This document shows positions 16,423-24,690 of a stretch of DNA of 64,000 nucleotides, one piece after another (positions within the stretch are counted from its first letter, which is position 1; each line of letters opens with the position of its first letter). Location: assembly GCA_965221375.1 (NCBI GenBank), contig OZ244883.1:1426001-1490000 (forward strand), read 5' to 3'. This stretch comes from Poriferisulfidus sp965221375 (GTDB taxonomy: Bacteria; Pseudomonadota; Gammaproteobacteria; Poriferisulfidales; Poriferisulfidaceae). Under the pieces are notes generated by a model. The model saw only the letters and a list, made by a program, of their open reading frames with translations. It made no database searches and was not told the DNA's origin. A program made the translations under genes and the position numbers.

Positions 16423-18612
16423 TCAACCCATCAGACGCGCGACTTTGTGCACCCCCGGCAGGCGCCGCACCGCCTTGATAATGTTGGCCAAATGCACCCG
16501 ATCCCGCACATTGAGAATAAAGCCCATATTAATACTGCTGGCGTGCGCTTCATCCAAATTCACCCCAATAATATTGCTGTCCTGATCCGCGATGGCGGTC
16601 GCAATCCGCGCCAGCAAACCTCGGCGATTGCGTGTTGATACGCGCACCGAGACCGGGTATTCACCTCGCACCTGTTCGGCCCATTCGCAGGGAATCCACT
16701 GCTCGGGAGATTTGCGCAAGCGCTTGAGATTGTTGCACTGACTACGATGCACCACCAGGCCATGTCCGGCGGTCGCGATGCCCACGACCGCATCCCCCGG
16801 AATCGGCCGGCAGCATTTGGCAAAGGTGACTGCCATGCCTTCCGTGCCCTGCAGTGCCAGAGGCTGATCCTGACGACGACCCGTCAGACGTTCCAACCAG
16901 TTTCGGGAACGGCGCGAGGCAGTAGCCGGCTCCTGCACCAGGTGGTAGGCGACGATGGGAGCCATCAATCTCCCCAAGCCGATGCCTTGCAGGAGTTGCG
17001 AGACATCCGAAATATTCATGACCTGCAGGGTCTCTGTCCTGCGCTCTTGCGACACTTCTTCGAAAGTCGTGTCGAATCGGCTCAATGCCTGCTCCAGCAA
17101 TCGTCGTCCCAGCGCGACCGCCTGCTCTTCCTTGAGACCTTTCAGATACTGACGAATGGACGACCGGGCTTTGGCCGTCACCACAAAATCCAGCCATGCC
17201 GCCGACGGTGTGCTGTCGGGATTGGTGACAATCTCCACAGTCTGTCCATTCTTCAATTCCGTACTGATCGGTGAAGAAATGTGATCGATTTTGGCGGTGA
17301 CACAGGTGTCGCCGATTCGAGAGTGGACCGCATAGGCGAAGTCCAGTACCGTCGCGCCTTGAGGGAGGCGCAGAATGTCGCCTCTCGGCGTAAACACATA
17401 CACTTCATGGGGAAACAAATCGACCTTGACGTGCTCCAAAAATTCCATTGAATTGGGAGCGGCTTGGCGAAAATCCATGACGTTCTGCATCCAGGTGCGG
17501 GCGTGGGCCGGCAATGAAATTGAGTCACCTGATTTATATTTCCAATGCGCGGCAACGCCTCCTTCCGCCACCTGTTCCATTTCATGGGTGCGCACCTGTA
17601 TTTCCAAAGGCGTACCGCCCGGACCATTCAGGGAGGTATGCAGCGACTGATAACCGTTGGCTTTCGGAATGGCGATGTAATCCTTGAACTTGCCGGGCAC
17701 AGGTTTGTACAAACTGTGCGCCACACCGAGGGCTCGATAACATTGATCGACCGTCTTGACGATGATCCGAAAACCGTACACATCGAAGACTTCCGCCAGC
17801 GACAAATTTTTGTCGCGCATTTTTTTATAGATGCTGTAGATACTTTTTTCACGCCCTTCCGCCTGCGCCTCAATGTCCCGTTCCTTCAGCGCCTGCAGCA
17901 ACGTATCGCGCGCCTGATTCATGCGCTCACGCTGCCCGCCCATGCGTTTTTGAATCGAGTCCGCAAGAATTCGACTGCGCCAGGGATGCAGCGCCTCAAA
18001 GGCCCGTCGCTCCAATTCCAGGCACATCGCATTCATGCCCAGGCGTCGGGCGATCGGGACATAAACCTCCAACGTCTCGCGGGCGATGCGTTGCTGCTTG
18101 GCGGAGTTCAGCACCTGCAGAGTCCGCATGTTATGCAGGCGGTCTGCCAGTTTGACGAAAATGACGCGAATGTCACGCGCCATCGCCAGCATCATCTTGC
18201 TGAAGTTCTCGGCCTGCGCCTCACTTCTTGAAACAACATCCAGATGCGTCAATTTGCTGACGCCATCGACCAGATAGGCGACATCCTCACCGAACTTCTG
18301 CACGATCTGATCACGTGCCGTGGGGGTATCCTCAATGACATCATGCAGCAAGGCCGCCGCGATGGTGTCTCCGTCCAGATGGAAATCGGCCAGTGTCTTG
18401 GCCACCGACAGCGGATGGCTGATATAGGGTTCCCCGGTCTGTCGGAATTGCCCTTCGTGCCGATCGGCACTGAATAAATAAGCTTGATAAATGCGTTGTA
18501 CCTGTGCGGCTTCCAGGTACTCCCCTACTTGCGCACACAGGGCGCTGAAACGGAATGAACCGTGCGGCACCTCCGCAACCGGCGCGACTGCCGGTTCAGC
18601 CGTGGCCGCCAT
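16423..18612 (-). CDS. spoT: Bifunctional (p)ppGpp synthetase/hydrolase SpoT
   Basis: Controls the stringent alarmone. 729 residues: HD hydrolase domain with ALLHDVIEDTP (about 85-97), synthetase domain with SIYSIYKKM and DVYGFRIIV (about 255-290), TGS domain (about 405-465; VFTPRGDILRLPQGATVLDFAYAVHS) and a C-terminal ACT domain (about 655-725). An intact HDxxED hydrolase motif separates it from RelA. Five nt follow rpoZ before its ATG; rpoZ-spoT coupling is conserved, although gmk, usually upstream, is not adjacent here. Confidence 0.97.
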   Translation of the reverse strand: MAATAEPAVAPVAEVPHGSFRFSALCAQVGEYLEAAQVQRIYQAYLFSADRHEGQFRQTGEPYISHPLSVAKTLADFHLDGDTIAAALLHDVIEDTPTARDQIVQKFGEDVAYLVDGVSKLTHLDVVSRSEAQAENFSKMMLAMARDIRVIFVKLADRLHNMRTLQVLNSAKQQRIARETLEVYVPIARRLGMNAMCLELERRAFEALHPWRSRILADSIQKRMGGQRERMNQARDTLLQALKERDIEAQAEGREKSIYSIYKKMRDKNLSLAEVFDVYGFRIIVKTVDQCYRALGVAHSLYKPVPGKFKDYIAIPKANGYQSLHTSLNGPGGTPLEIQVRTHEMEQVAEGGVAAHWKYKSGDSISLPAHARTWMQNVMDFRQAAPNSMEFLEHVKVDLFPHEVYVFTPRGDILRLPQGATVLDFAYAVHSRIGDTCVTAKIDHISSPISTELKNGQTVEIVTNPDSTPSAAWLDFVVTAKARSSIRQYLKGLKEEQAVALGRRLLEQALSRFDTTFEEVSQERRTETLQVMNISDVSQLLQGIGLGRLMAPIVAYHLVQEPATASRRSRNWLERLTGRRQDQPLALQGTEGMAVTFAKCCRPIPGDAVVGIATAGHGLVVHRSQCNNLKRLRKSPEQWIPCEWAEQVRGEYPVSVRVSTRNRRGLLARIATAIADQDSNIIGVNLDEAHASSINMGFILNVRDRVHLANIIKAVRRLPGVHKVARLMG

Positions 18613-18617
18613 TGAAA

Positions 18618-19040
18618 TTACTCGGCCGAAGGACTGCGCTCCTCATTGGCCTGGGGGTCGGCGACGGTATCTTCAAACGGCGCTGCGGCATCCTCCGGTG
18701 ATGCGTCGGCAGCCGTCTCCTCGTCAAGCGCATCCAATTCCTCGTCGTCATTCTCGGCAATAAGACTGTCGGGCTCCATCTCTGCCGCCTGGCGATGCAC
18801 ATCTGCCGGATCCAATGCGTCCTCTGCTTCAGGCTGCGTCAGCGGTTGACCCAAAACTTCGCGATTCACCAAGCCTCCGGCGATCTCACGCAAGGCGATG
18901 ACCGTCGGCTTGTCTTCGTCCTTTTCCAAAACCGATTCGGAGCCCATTTTGAGTTGTCGGGCGCGATGCGCCGCAATCAGCACCAAATCAAAACGATTGT
19001 CCATTTTTTCCAGACAATCTTCGACAGTAATACGAGCCAT
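18618..19040 (-). CDS. rpoZ: RNA polymerase omega subunit, long acidic tail
   Basis: Omega helps assemble RNA polymerase and forms part of ppGpp site 1. The first 70 residues are canonical (MARITVEDCLEKMDNRFDLV, AAHRARQL, TVIALREIAGGLV). The protein is 140 residues, against about 90 in E. coli; the tail after residue 75 is low-complexity and very rich in Asp, Glu and Ala. It begins a minus-strand operon with spoT, ridA and recG. Confidence 0.94.
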   Translation of the reverse strand: MARITVEDCLEKMDNRFDLVLIAAHRARQLKMGSESVLEKDEDKPTVIALREIAGGLVNREVLGQPLTQPEAEDALDPADVHRQAAEMEPDSLIAENDDEELDALDEETAADASPEDAAAPFEDTVADPQANEERSPSAE

Positions 19041-19192
19041 TTAAAAGAAATTTCCGTAGCAAGGCGGGGAAGGTATTTTAGCGGATACTGCGCAAAGGGG
19101 TCAATACGCGAATGGGTTATGGAATCCCTTCGCCACCCGTCTTCCAAAGATTTTCGCTACACTTTGATTTATCAGGCAACGAATTCTTACTG

Positions 19193-19537
19193 ATGAGCCA
19201 GGCATCCTGCACTTTCCACGGCGTGTTCCCCGACGAAATTCGCCAAGACGGTCAAATCATCGTCTCGCGCGTTCTGTTTGATGTGGAGTATCAGGGCCGT
19301 CTGCATTCCCACCACATCGCACACGTCATTCAGGTCGAAGGCGAGACCGATTTGCAGGTGACCTCGGATTTCAAACTCCCCTGCGAGGGCCTTGCGGATG
19401 CAGTTTTTGCCTATTTGGATTACGTGTATGGGAAACAAAGCCACAGCATTTCGCATGGCGGCCCCAAAGGCCCCAATATCCGCAGTAATGTGATGCACGT
19501 GGTCTGGCGTACTGATTTGGAAATCGGCGAGACCTGA
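19193..19537 (+). CDS. Hypothetical protein, 114 aa
   Basis: I do not recognise a family. From ATG 19193 (MSQASCTFHGVFPDEIRQDG) the protein looks soluble and beta-rich, with alternating hydrophobic residues (GQIIVSRVLFDVEYQGRLHSHHIAHVIQ), no signal peptide and no membrane segment. Several histidines (SHHIAH, SHSISHGG, VMHVVW) might bind metal, but this is speculation. It is a single gene divergent from rpoZ and convergent with the chorismatase gene, 13 nt away. Codon use resembles its neighbours, supporting a real gene. Confidence 0.6.
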   Translation: MSQASCTFHGVFPDEIRQDGQIIVSRVLFDVEYQGRLHSHHIAHVIQVEGETDLQVTSDFKLPCEGLADAVFAYLDYVYGKQSHSISHGGPKGPNIRSNVMHVVWRTDLEIGET

Positions 19538-19550
19538 ATCTCCTAAGAAA

Positions 19551-20522
19551 TCACAGCAAGTAAGCGCTTTCCATTTCCAACGCCAAGTCTTCCCGGCACA
19601 AATCGCTGTGCAGAAAATAACGCGGTAGTCCCGGTCCGAGCACTGCATCCAACTCGCGACGCACGGCCTCATGGCTGCTCGGATCTTTCAAATAGACTTT
19701 CTCAAACGGTAACATCTGCAACTGCTCGGGAAACGTTTTATCCTTCAAGTGTGCCTGCGCCATCACCAATTCATGGTTTCGCAAGACTTCCCGAGTTTGT
19801 TGGACCACATCATGGGGATGCAGAGTTTGATGACCCGCAATGCTAGCGGTCCCGGATAAATAAAGCATCGGGGCCCCGTCATCCGTATACGCCGCCATGC
19901 CTCGGCAGAACGACGGGCCGTGAGGGCCCAAATTCTCAGGATAATCCGGTGGTGCGGTTTGCCGTGGATTATCCAAAGCGCAACCTGGCTTGCGGCTCGC
20001 CAATACGTAAATCGCAAATCCCGGCCCTTGACTGCCGGTTGTGGTAACTGCCGGCAAGGAAATATCTTGGCCCTGCGCATCCTCCAGCATGGCGCGGCGG
20101 CGCCCTTCGCAAAACTGCTGATACCGATTCATGCCGCCTTCGCCGGCGCCGATCTGCGGGAAATGATTCCAGATTCGCAACATCCAGGGATAGCCTTGCT
20201 CGCGCCCCAGCGCCAGCAGCGTTTTATAGATATGGTGCGTGAGTGACTGCAGACCGCCCTTGTCTTCCGGAAACACCGCATACGCCAGCATCAGCGAGCC
20301 GAAGCAAACGTAATAAAAATCTTGACTGGTTCCTCGCCGTTCAATACGGGGACTCCTCCAGTACTCCTGCAGAGCTGGCGGGTCGACAGGCGGAATGGCA
20401 AGTTGCAGACACCCTTCTTCGGCATCCGAACGCTCACCATATACAATGCGAAGAAGCGTGTCCTCAGTCGCGGCTTGGGGTTTTGAATCCGAGCTGTATG
20501 AAACGCGGCACAACGACTCCAT
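19551..20522 (-). CDS. Chorismatase-family protein (FkbO/Hyg5/XanB2-like)
   Basis: 323 residues resembling chorismatases, which hydrolyse chorismate to pyruvate plus a dihydroxycyclohexadiene- or hydroxybenzoate-type product. Family features: RIWNHFPQIGAGEGGMNRYQQFCEGRR (about 120-150), the GPGFAIYVLASRKPG strand, and SGTASIAGHQTLHPHDVVQQTREVL (about 215-245). XanB2-type members make 3- and 4-hydroxybenzoate for xanthomonadin-type pigments and ubiquinone. Which product this one makes cannot be read from the sequence. It stands alone between a hypothetical gene and a hyuA-like gene. Confidence 0.8.
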   Translation of the reverse strand: MESLCRVSYSSDSKPQAATEDTLLRIVYGERSDAEEGCLQLAIPPVDPPALQEYWRSPRIERRGTSQDFYYVCFGSLMLAYAVFPEDKGGLQSLTHHIYKTLLALGREQGYPWMLRIWNHFPQIGAGEGGMNRYQQFCEGRRRAMLEDAQGQDISLPAVTTTGSQGPGFAIYVLASRKPGCALDNPRQTAPPDYPENLGPHGPSFCRGMAAYTDDGAPMLYLSGTASIAGHQTLHPHDVVQQTREVLRNHELVMAQAHLKDKTFPEQLQMLPFEKVYLKDPSSHEAVRRELDAVLGPGLPRYFLHSDLCREDLALEMESAYLL

Positions 20523-20601
20523 CGGACTTCAATACGGTCAATTTTTCAAGCTTTGCAGACTTTGAGCATTTTAACAACTTGCGACAAAAAGCACTTTTGT
20601 G

Positions 20602-22557
20602 ATGCGCGTCGGGATTGACACAGGCGGTACTTTTACCGACTTCATTGTGCGGGATGCGGATGGCTGGCGCGTGCACAAAGTCTTGTCCGAACCGACGGCA
20701 CCCGAGCAGGCTATTTTGCGCGGTCTGCGCGATTTGGGCATTGATGCACAGCAGACTTTTTACCTTGCGCACGGAAGCACGGTCGCCACCAACGCCCTGT
20801 TGGAGCGCAAAGGCAGCCGATGCGCCTTCATCACCAACCGCGATTTTGCGGATCTGCTAACGCTGGGTCGTCAGGCGCGACGGGCATTGTATGACCTGAC
20901 CCCGACCGTGGAGACACCTCCGGTTCCGGAAGATTTATGCTTTGAGACAGGCGGGCGCATAGGTCCGAACGGAGAAATTCTGGAGCCGCTGACCGATGCC
21001 GACCTGCAGGCTCTGCGGCAGGCCCTGAAGAAGGCCCAACCCGAGGCCGTCGCCATCAATTTCCTGTTTTCCTATGTCGACGACCGTTTTGAGCAACAGA
21101 TCAAGGAAATCATTCCGGAATCCATTTTCGTCTCCTGCTCCTCCGATGTGCTTCCCGAAATTCGCGAATATGAGCGTGGCATTGCGACCTGGTTGAACAG
21201 TTACGTCGGTCCCAAAGTCGGCTATTACATCACCGCGTTACAGCAGGCCTTGCCGCATGCTAGTATCGACGTGATGCAAAGCCATGGTGGAACCATTCCG
21301 GCCATGCTGGCGGCACATCATGCAGTGCGTCTACTCCTGTCGGGTCCGGCCGGCGGCTTGGCTGCCGCGGTTCACATCGGCCGCCAAGCCGGCTGCAGAC
21401 GCATTCTGAGTTTCGATATGGGCGGCACTTCAACAGACGTCGCCCTTCTCGATGATGGCATTCGTCTGACTTCTGAAGGGACGATTGGCGAGTATCCGGT
21501 CGCAACCCCCATGGTGGAGATGCATACGATCGGAGCTGGTGGCGGATCGCTCGCCTACTGTGACAGCGGTGGCTTGCTGCGCGTCGGACCTCAATCTGCC
21601 GGCAGTCAACCCGGACCCGCCTGTTATGCACGGGGCGGCGCCCAGCCGACTGTCACCGATGCTCATGCCGTGCTGGGCTGGCTGCCCGCACAAACACGAT
21701 TGGCCGGCGACCTGCCACTGGATGTGGAAGCCGCGCAGCATGCGGTCGCTGAATTGGCGGACACATTGAAACTGGATGTGCCGGACGCGGCCCGCGGCAT
21801 TGTGCGCATCGCCAATGAGAACATGGCGCATGCCCTGCGCGTGGTTTCAGTACGTCAAGGCTACGATCCCAAAAATTTTGTTCTGATGGCGTTCGGCGGC
21901 GCCGGAGGACTGCATTTATGCGACTTGGCCGAGGCGATGGGCATGACGCACGCTATGTCGCCGGCCCATGCGGGAGTCTTCTCGGCGTTGGGTCTATTAC
22001 TTGCTTCACGAAGTCGCGAATCTTCCCATGCCATCCTGCAGCGCCTGCAGGACATGCGTGATGCGGACATCAACGAAAAGTTCATCGAAATTGGCAACAA
22101 AATCCACACCGAAATGGATATGGAAGGCACTCGCACCTGGATTGAATTCCGACATGTGGACGTGCGTTACGAAGGTCAGTCCTCTACCCTGCGGTTACCT
22201 TGGACCTCGATCGAGCAAGCCCAGACTGACTTCCATCAGCGTCATCAAGAACGCTACGGACACGCGCTGGATGCGCCGGTAGAGTTGGTGACGCTGCGGC
22301 TGGGTCTGAAAGATCCCGCCTCGCCTCCGGAACTGCCCCGCTGGCCAATCGAAACACCCGCTTCTCCCTGCGCCCACGTCCCCACGCTGGACTTTAAAGA
22401 ATCGGTTGCTGTCTATGATCGATCCCAATTGGCGGTCGAACAATGCCTTGAAGGTCCCGCCATTGTGTTGGAGACCACCGCCACCCTGAAAATCACCCCC
22501 GGTTGGCAAGGCACAATGGATCGGTATGGTAATATTCAACTCGCCCGCAAGGCATGA
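20602..22557 (+). CDS. HyuA-like hydantoinase/oxoprolinase family protein
   Basis: 651 residues of the ATP-dependent N-methylhydantoinase A / 5-oxoprolinase alpha / acetone carboxylase beta superfamily. The ASKHA-type nucleotide-binding start is MRVGIDTGGTFTDFIV; other family signatures are HGSTVATNALLERKG, LLSGPAGGLAAAV, SFDMGGTSTDVAL and AFGGAGGLHLCDLAEAMG. These enzymes act on cyclic amides or ketones with ATP, usually paired with a HyuB subunit. No hyuB is adjacent, so the substrate is open. ATG 20602 is preferred over a GTG one codon upstream. Confidence 0.85.
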   Translation: MRVGIDTGGTFTDFIVRDADGWRVHKVLSEPTAPEQAILRGLRDLGIDAQQTFYLAHGSTVATNALLERKGSRCAFITNRDFADLLTLGRQARRALYDLTPTVETPPVPEDLCFETGGRIGPNGEILEPLTDADLQALRQALKKAQPEAVAINFLFSYVDDRFEQQIKEIIPESIFVSCSSDVLPEIREYERGIATWLNSYVGPKVGYYITALQQALPHASIDVMQSHGGTIPAMLAAHHAVRLLLSGPAGGLAAAVHIGRQAGCRRILSFDMGGTSTDVALLDDGIRLTSEGTIGEYPVATPMVEMHTIGAGGGSLAYCDSGGLLRVGPQSAGSQPGPACYARGGAQPTVTDAHAVLGWLPAQTRLAGDLPLDVEAAQHAVAELADTLKLDVPDAARGIVRIANENMAHALRVVSVRQGYDPKNFVLMAFGGAGGLHLCDLAEAMGMTHAMSPAHAGVFSALGLLLASRSRESSHAILQRLQDMRDADINEKFIEIGNKIHTEMDMEGTRTWIEFRHVDVRYEGQSSTLRLPWTSIEQAQTDFHQRHQERYGHALDAPVELVTLRLGLKDPASPPELPRWPIETPASPCAHVPTLDFKESVAVYDRSQLAVEQCLEGPAIVLETTATLKITPGWQGTMDRYGNIQLARKA

Positions 22558-22588
22558 TCATTGACCTTCTTATTTACTCGAAATTTCT

Positions 22589-23782
22589 ATGATTGAGTGG
22601 CTACCGCCCTGGCATGGTTTATTCCTCTTGCCGGTATGGGGTTATGTGCTGGTCACTTTGGCGCTGACGCACATCACGATTGTGTCGGTCACGTTGTATC
22701 TGCATCGTGACCAAGCGCACCGTGGCCTCCAATTAAGTGCGCCGGTCCGACATTTTTTCCGTTTCTGGCTGTGGTTGACGACAGGCATGGTCACCCGGGC
22801 CTGGGTGGCGATACACCGCAAGCACCATGCCCTGTGCGAGACGTGCGACGACCCGCACAGTCCGACCGTTCTGGGCTTGCGCACCGTACTCTGGTCGGGT
22901 GCCGAGTTATACCGTCGCGAAGCTGAAAATAACGAGACGCTTCGCCGCTACGGCCACGGCACTCCCGATGATTTTCTGGAGCGGCATCTCTACGCGCGCT
23001 ACTCAGGCACCGGCATTCTCAGCCTGCTGGCCATTCACGTGGTTTTGTTCGGACTGCCGGGCTTGACGGTTTGGGCGATTCAAATGTTGTGGATTCCGTT
23101 TTTTGCCGCCGGTGTGATTAATGGAGTCGGGCACTGGTTTGGCTATCGAAGTTTCTCCACTCCGGACGCCTCCACCAACATCTCGCGACTGGGCATTTTG
23201 ATTGGCGGCGAGGAGTTGCACAACAACCATCATGCATATCCCTACTCCGCCCGCTTTTCTCTAAAACATTCGGAATTTGATCTCGGCTGGGGCTACATCC
23301 GGGTTCTGAAATTTTTGCGCCTCGCCAAAGTATTGCGGCAAGCGCCACGTCTGAAACTTCAGCCCCACAAAACTCAACTTGATCTCGACACCGTCCGCGC
23401 CCTTATCCGAAGCCGTATCACCGTGATGAGCCATTACGCACACCTGGTTGTCTTGCCAGCCATGCGCCAAGAAGCGCGACGCGCCTCCCGCAATTCGCGC
23501 CAGTGGCTGAAAAAATTACGCAAACGCCTGTTGACGCGAGAACACCAGTTGACCGAGCAAGACCACAGCCAGTTGCAGTTTCTGCTGGACCTCCATCCCC
23601 ACTTGAAGGAAGTCCTGCTTTTCCGCCAACGTCTGCAGCAAATCTTCCGGGCTCGCAATGAAGGCCTGCGCGTCATGCACCAGCGCCTGGACCGGTGGTG
23701 TGCGGAAGCCGAACAAACCGGCATTGACGTGCTACAGGAATTCTCCCGAAGACTTTGCCGCTACTCGCTGCAACCTACCTGA
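22589..23782 (+). CDS. Membrane fatty acid desaturase with an extra C-terminal domain
   Basis: A di-iron acyl-lipid/acyl-CoA desaturase (delta-9 type), 397 residues. The three histidine boxes are present: HRDQAH (about 39-44), HRKHH (about 76-80) and HNNHH (about 212-216), with four hydrophobic segments between. After about residue 240 a long basic, helical tail follows, ending RLDRWCAEAEQTGIDVLQEFSRRL, which resembles the C-terminal region of ISL3-type transposases; similar tails occur in some Pseudomonas-type desaturases. It introduces cis double bonds into membrane fatty acids. Single gene followed by a small lipoprotein gene. Confidence 0.88.
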   Translation: MIEWLPPWHGLFLLPVWGYVLVTLALTHITIVSVTLYLHRDQAHRGLQLSAPVRHFFRFWLWLTTGMVTRAWVAIHRKHHALCETCDDPHSPTVLGLRTVLWSGAELYRREAENNETLRRYGHGTPDDFLERHLYARYSGTGILSLLAIHVVLFGLPGLTVWAIQMLWIPFFAAGVINGVGHWFGYRSFSTPDASTNISRLGILIGGEELHNNHHAYPYSARFSLKHSEFDLGWGYIRVLKFLRLAKVLRQAPRLKLQPHKTQLDLDTVRALIRSRITVMSHYAHLVVLPAMRQEARRASRNSRQWLKKLRKRLLTREHQLTEQDHSQLQFLLDLHPHLKEVLLFRQRLQQIFRARNEGLRVMHQRLDRWCAEAEQTGIDVLQEFSRRLCRYSLQPT

Positions 23783-23824
23783 TTCCTCTGACTTTACATT
23801 CTGAACACTAAACCCAGGAGTCCT

Positions 23825-24133
23825 ATGAAACGCTACGCTTGGATTGTTTGCCTCACCCTTCCCTTTGCCTTGAGCGCCTGTTCTACGATAGAGGACCTCA
23901 ACCCCTTTGACGACGATGAAGAGGAAATTGCCGCGGAGTCGCAAACCCAGCCGACCCACAAATACATCACGATCAACGTGAAAGACCGCTATGCCTTTCG
24001 AATCAAGGACCCGCTGGGCAAGCGCACCACGGGCGGCAGTTGCGGCAGCTGGAAAGATCAGCAAAAAGACACTATTGGCGAGTGCTGTTGGAACAGCCGG
24101 GGCGAATGCGGTTGCCCGTGCCCGGAACGGTAA
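23825..24133 (+). CDS. Small cysteine-rich lipoprotein, unknown function
   Basis: 102 residues. A signal peptide ends with the lipobox LSAC (Cys19), so it is probably outer-membrane anchored; AGGAG lies 5 nt before the ATG. The mature part has an acidic stretch (DDDEEE), a middle strand region (HKYITINVKDRYAFRIKD), and a tail with six cysteines in about 30 residues (GSCGSW, GECCWNSRGECGCPCPER). Such a tail could form disulfides in the periplasm or bind metal. I know no named family. Confidence 0.7.
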   Translation: MKRYAWIVCLTLPFALSACSTIEDLNPFDDDEEEIAAESQTQPTHKYITINVKDRYAFRIKDPLGKRTTGGSCGSWKDQQKDTIGECCWNSRGECGCPCPER

Positions 24134-24153
24134 CTGTAAATAAGGGATGGGTA

Positions 24154-24170
24154 ACAGGCGGGGTGCCTGT
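24154..24170 (+). terminator. Possible intrinsic terminator after the lipoprotein gene
   Basis: ACAGGC (24154-24159), a 5-nt loop GGGGT and GCCTGT (24165-24170) form a perfect 6-bp stem, followed on the plus strand by CTTTATTT. It lies between two converging genes. Confidence 0.5.
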
Positions 24171-24172
24171 CT

Positions 24173-24340
24173 TTATTTGATTTTGGCTTCTTTATAAAGC
24201 ACGTGCTTGCGCACGACGGGATCATACTTCTTGATTTCCATCTTGCCGGTGGCCGTACGTTTGTTGCGCGTTGTCGTGTAATAGTGTCCAGTGCCGGCAC
24301 TGGAGACCAGTTTAATTTTCTCGCGAACGGCTTTGGCCAT
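24173..24340 (-). CDS. rpmG: 50S ribosomal protein L33
   Basis: A 55-residue protein, full length for bacterial L33. It reads MAKAVREKIKLVSSAGTGHY and ends YKEAKIK. This is the non-zinc-binding (C-minus) form, since the CxxC pairs of the zinc form are absent. It follows rpmB after 5 nt, the standard rpmB-rpmG operon. Confidence 0.95.
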   Translation of the reverse strand: MAKAVREKIKLVSSAGTGHYYTTTRNKRTATGKMEIKKYDPVVRKHVLYKEAKIK

Positions 24341-24345
24341 GACAA

Positions 24346-24582
24346 CTAAACCTTCACACCACGGCCGCGCAATTCCGCCAACACCATATCAATGCCTTTC
24401 TTGTCAATAATCCGCATGCCCTGGCGCGAAACCCGAAGTTTGACCCAACGATTCTCACTCTCCACCCAAAAACGCTGGGTGTGGAGATTGGGCAGGAAGC
24501 GGCGGCGCGTCTTGTTATGCGCGTGCGAGACGTTGTTGCCGAACATCGGGCGCTTGCCCGTGACCTGACAGATGCGTGACAT
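24346..24582 (-). CDS. rpmB: 50S ribosomal protein L28
   Basis: 78 residues, starting MSRICQVTGKRPMFGNNVSH, the L28 signature, followed by NKTRRRFLPNL. No CxxC zinc motif is present apart from the single Cys5. A strong promoter candidate is upstream. First gene of the rpmB-rpmG operon, divergent from tsaD. Confidence 0.97.
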   Translation of the reverse strand: MSRICQVTGKRPMFGNNVSHAHNKTRRRFLPNLHTQRFWVESENRWVKLRVSRQGMRIIDKKGIDMVLAELRGRGVKV

Positions 24583-24609
24583 GCCGAAGATCCCTCAATT
24601 GAGCGGCGC

Positions 24610-24638
24610 ACTTTACCAGAAACCGTGCCACGGCGCAA
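24610..24638 (-). promoter_or_regulatory. Sigma-70 promoter of rpmB-rpmG
   Basis: On the minus strand TTGCGC (24638-24633), a 17-nt spacer and TAAAGT (24615-24610) form a good sigma-70 promoter. The bases after the -10 (GCGCCGC) are GC-rich, as in discriminators of stringently controlled ribosomal promoters. Its distance to the rpmB start is about 28 nt. Confidence 0.6.
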
Positions 24639-24690
24639 ATAAGCAGCCCCTTTCCCGGGCACGTTTGATCTCCTTGTTGTGACTCGAAAC

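Noticed and set aside
24058..24345. A 95-residue minus-strand reading over the rpmG region
   Set aside because: It is in another frame from rpmG, whose 55-residue product is full length and unmistakable.
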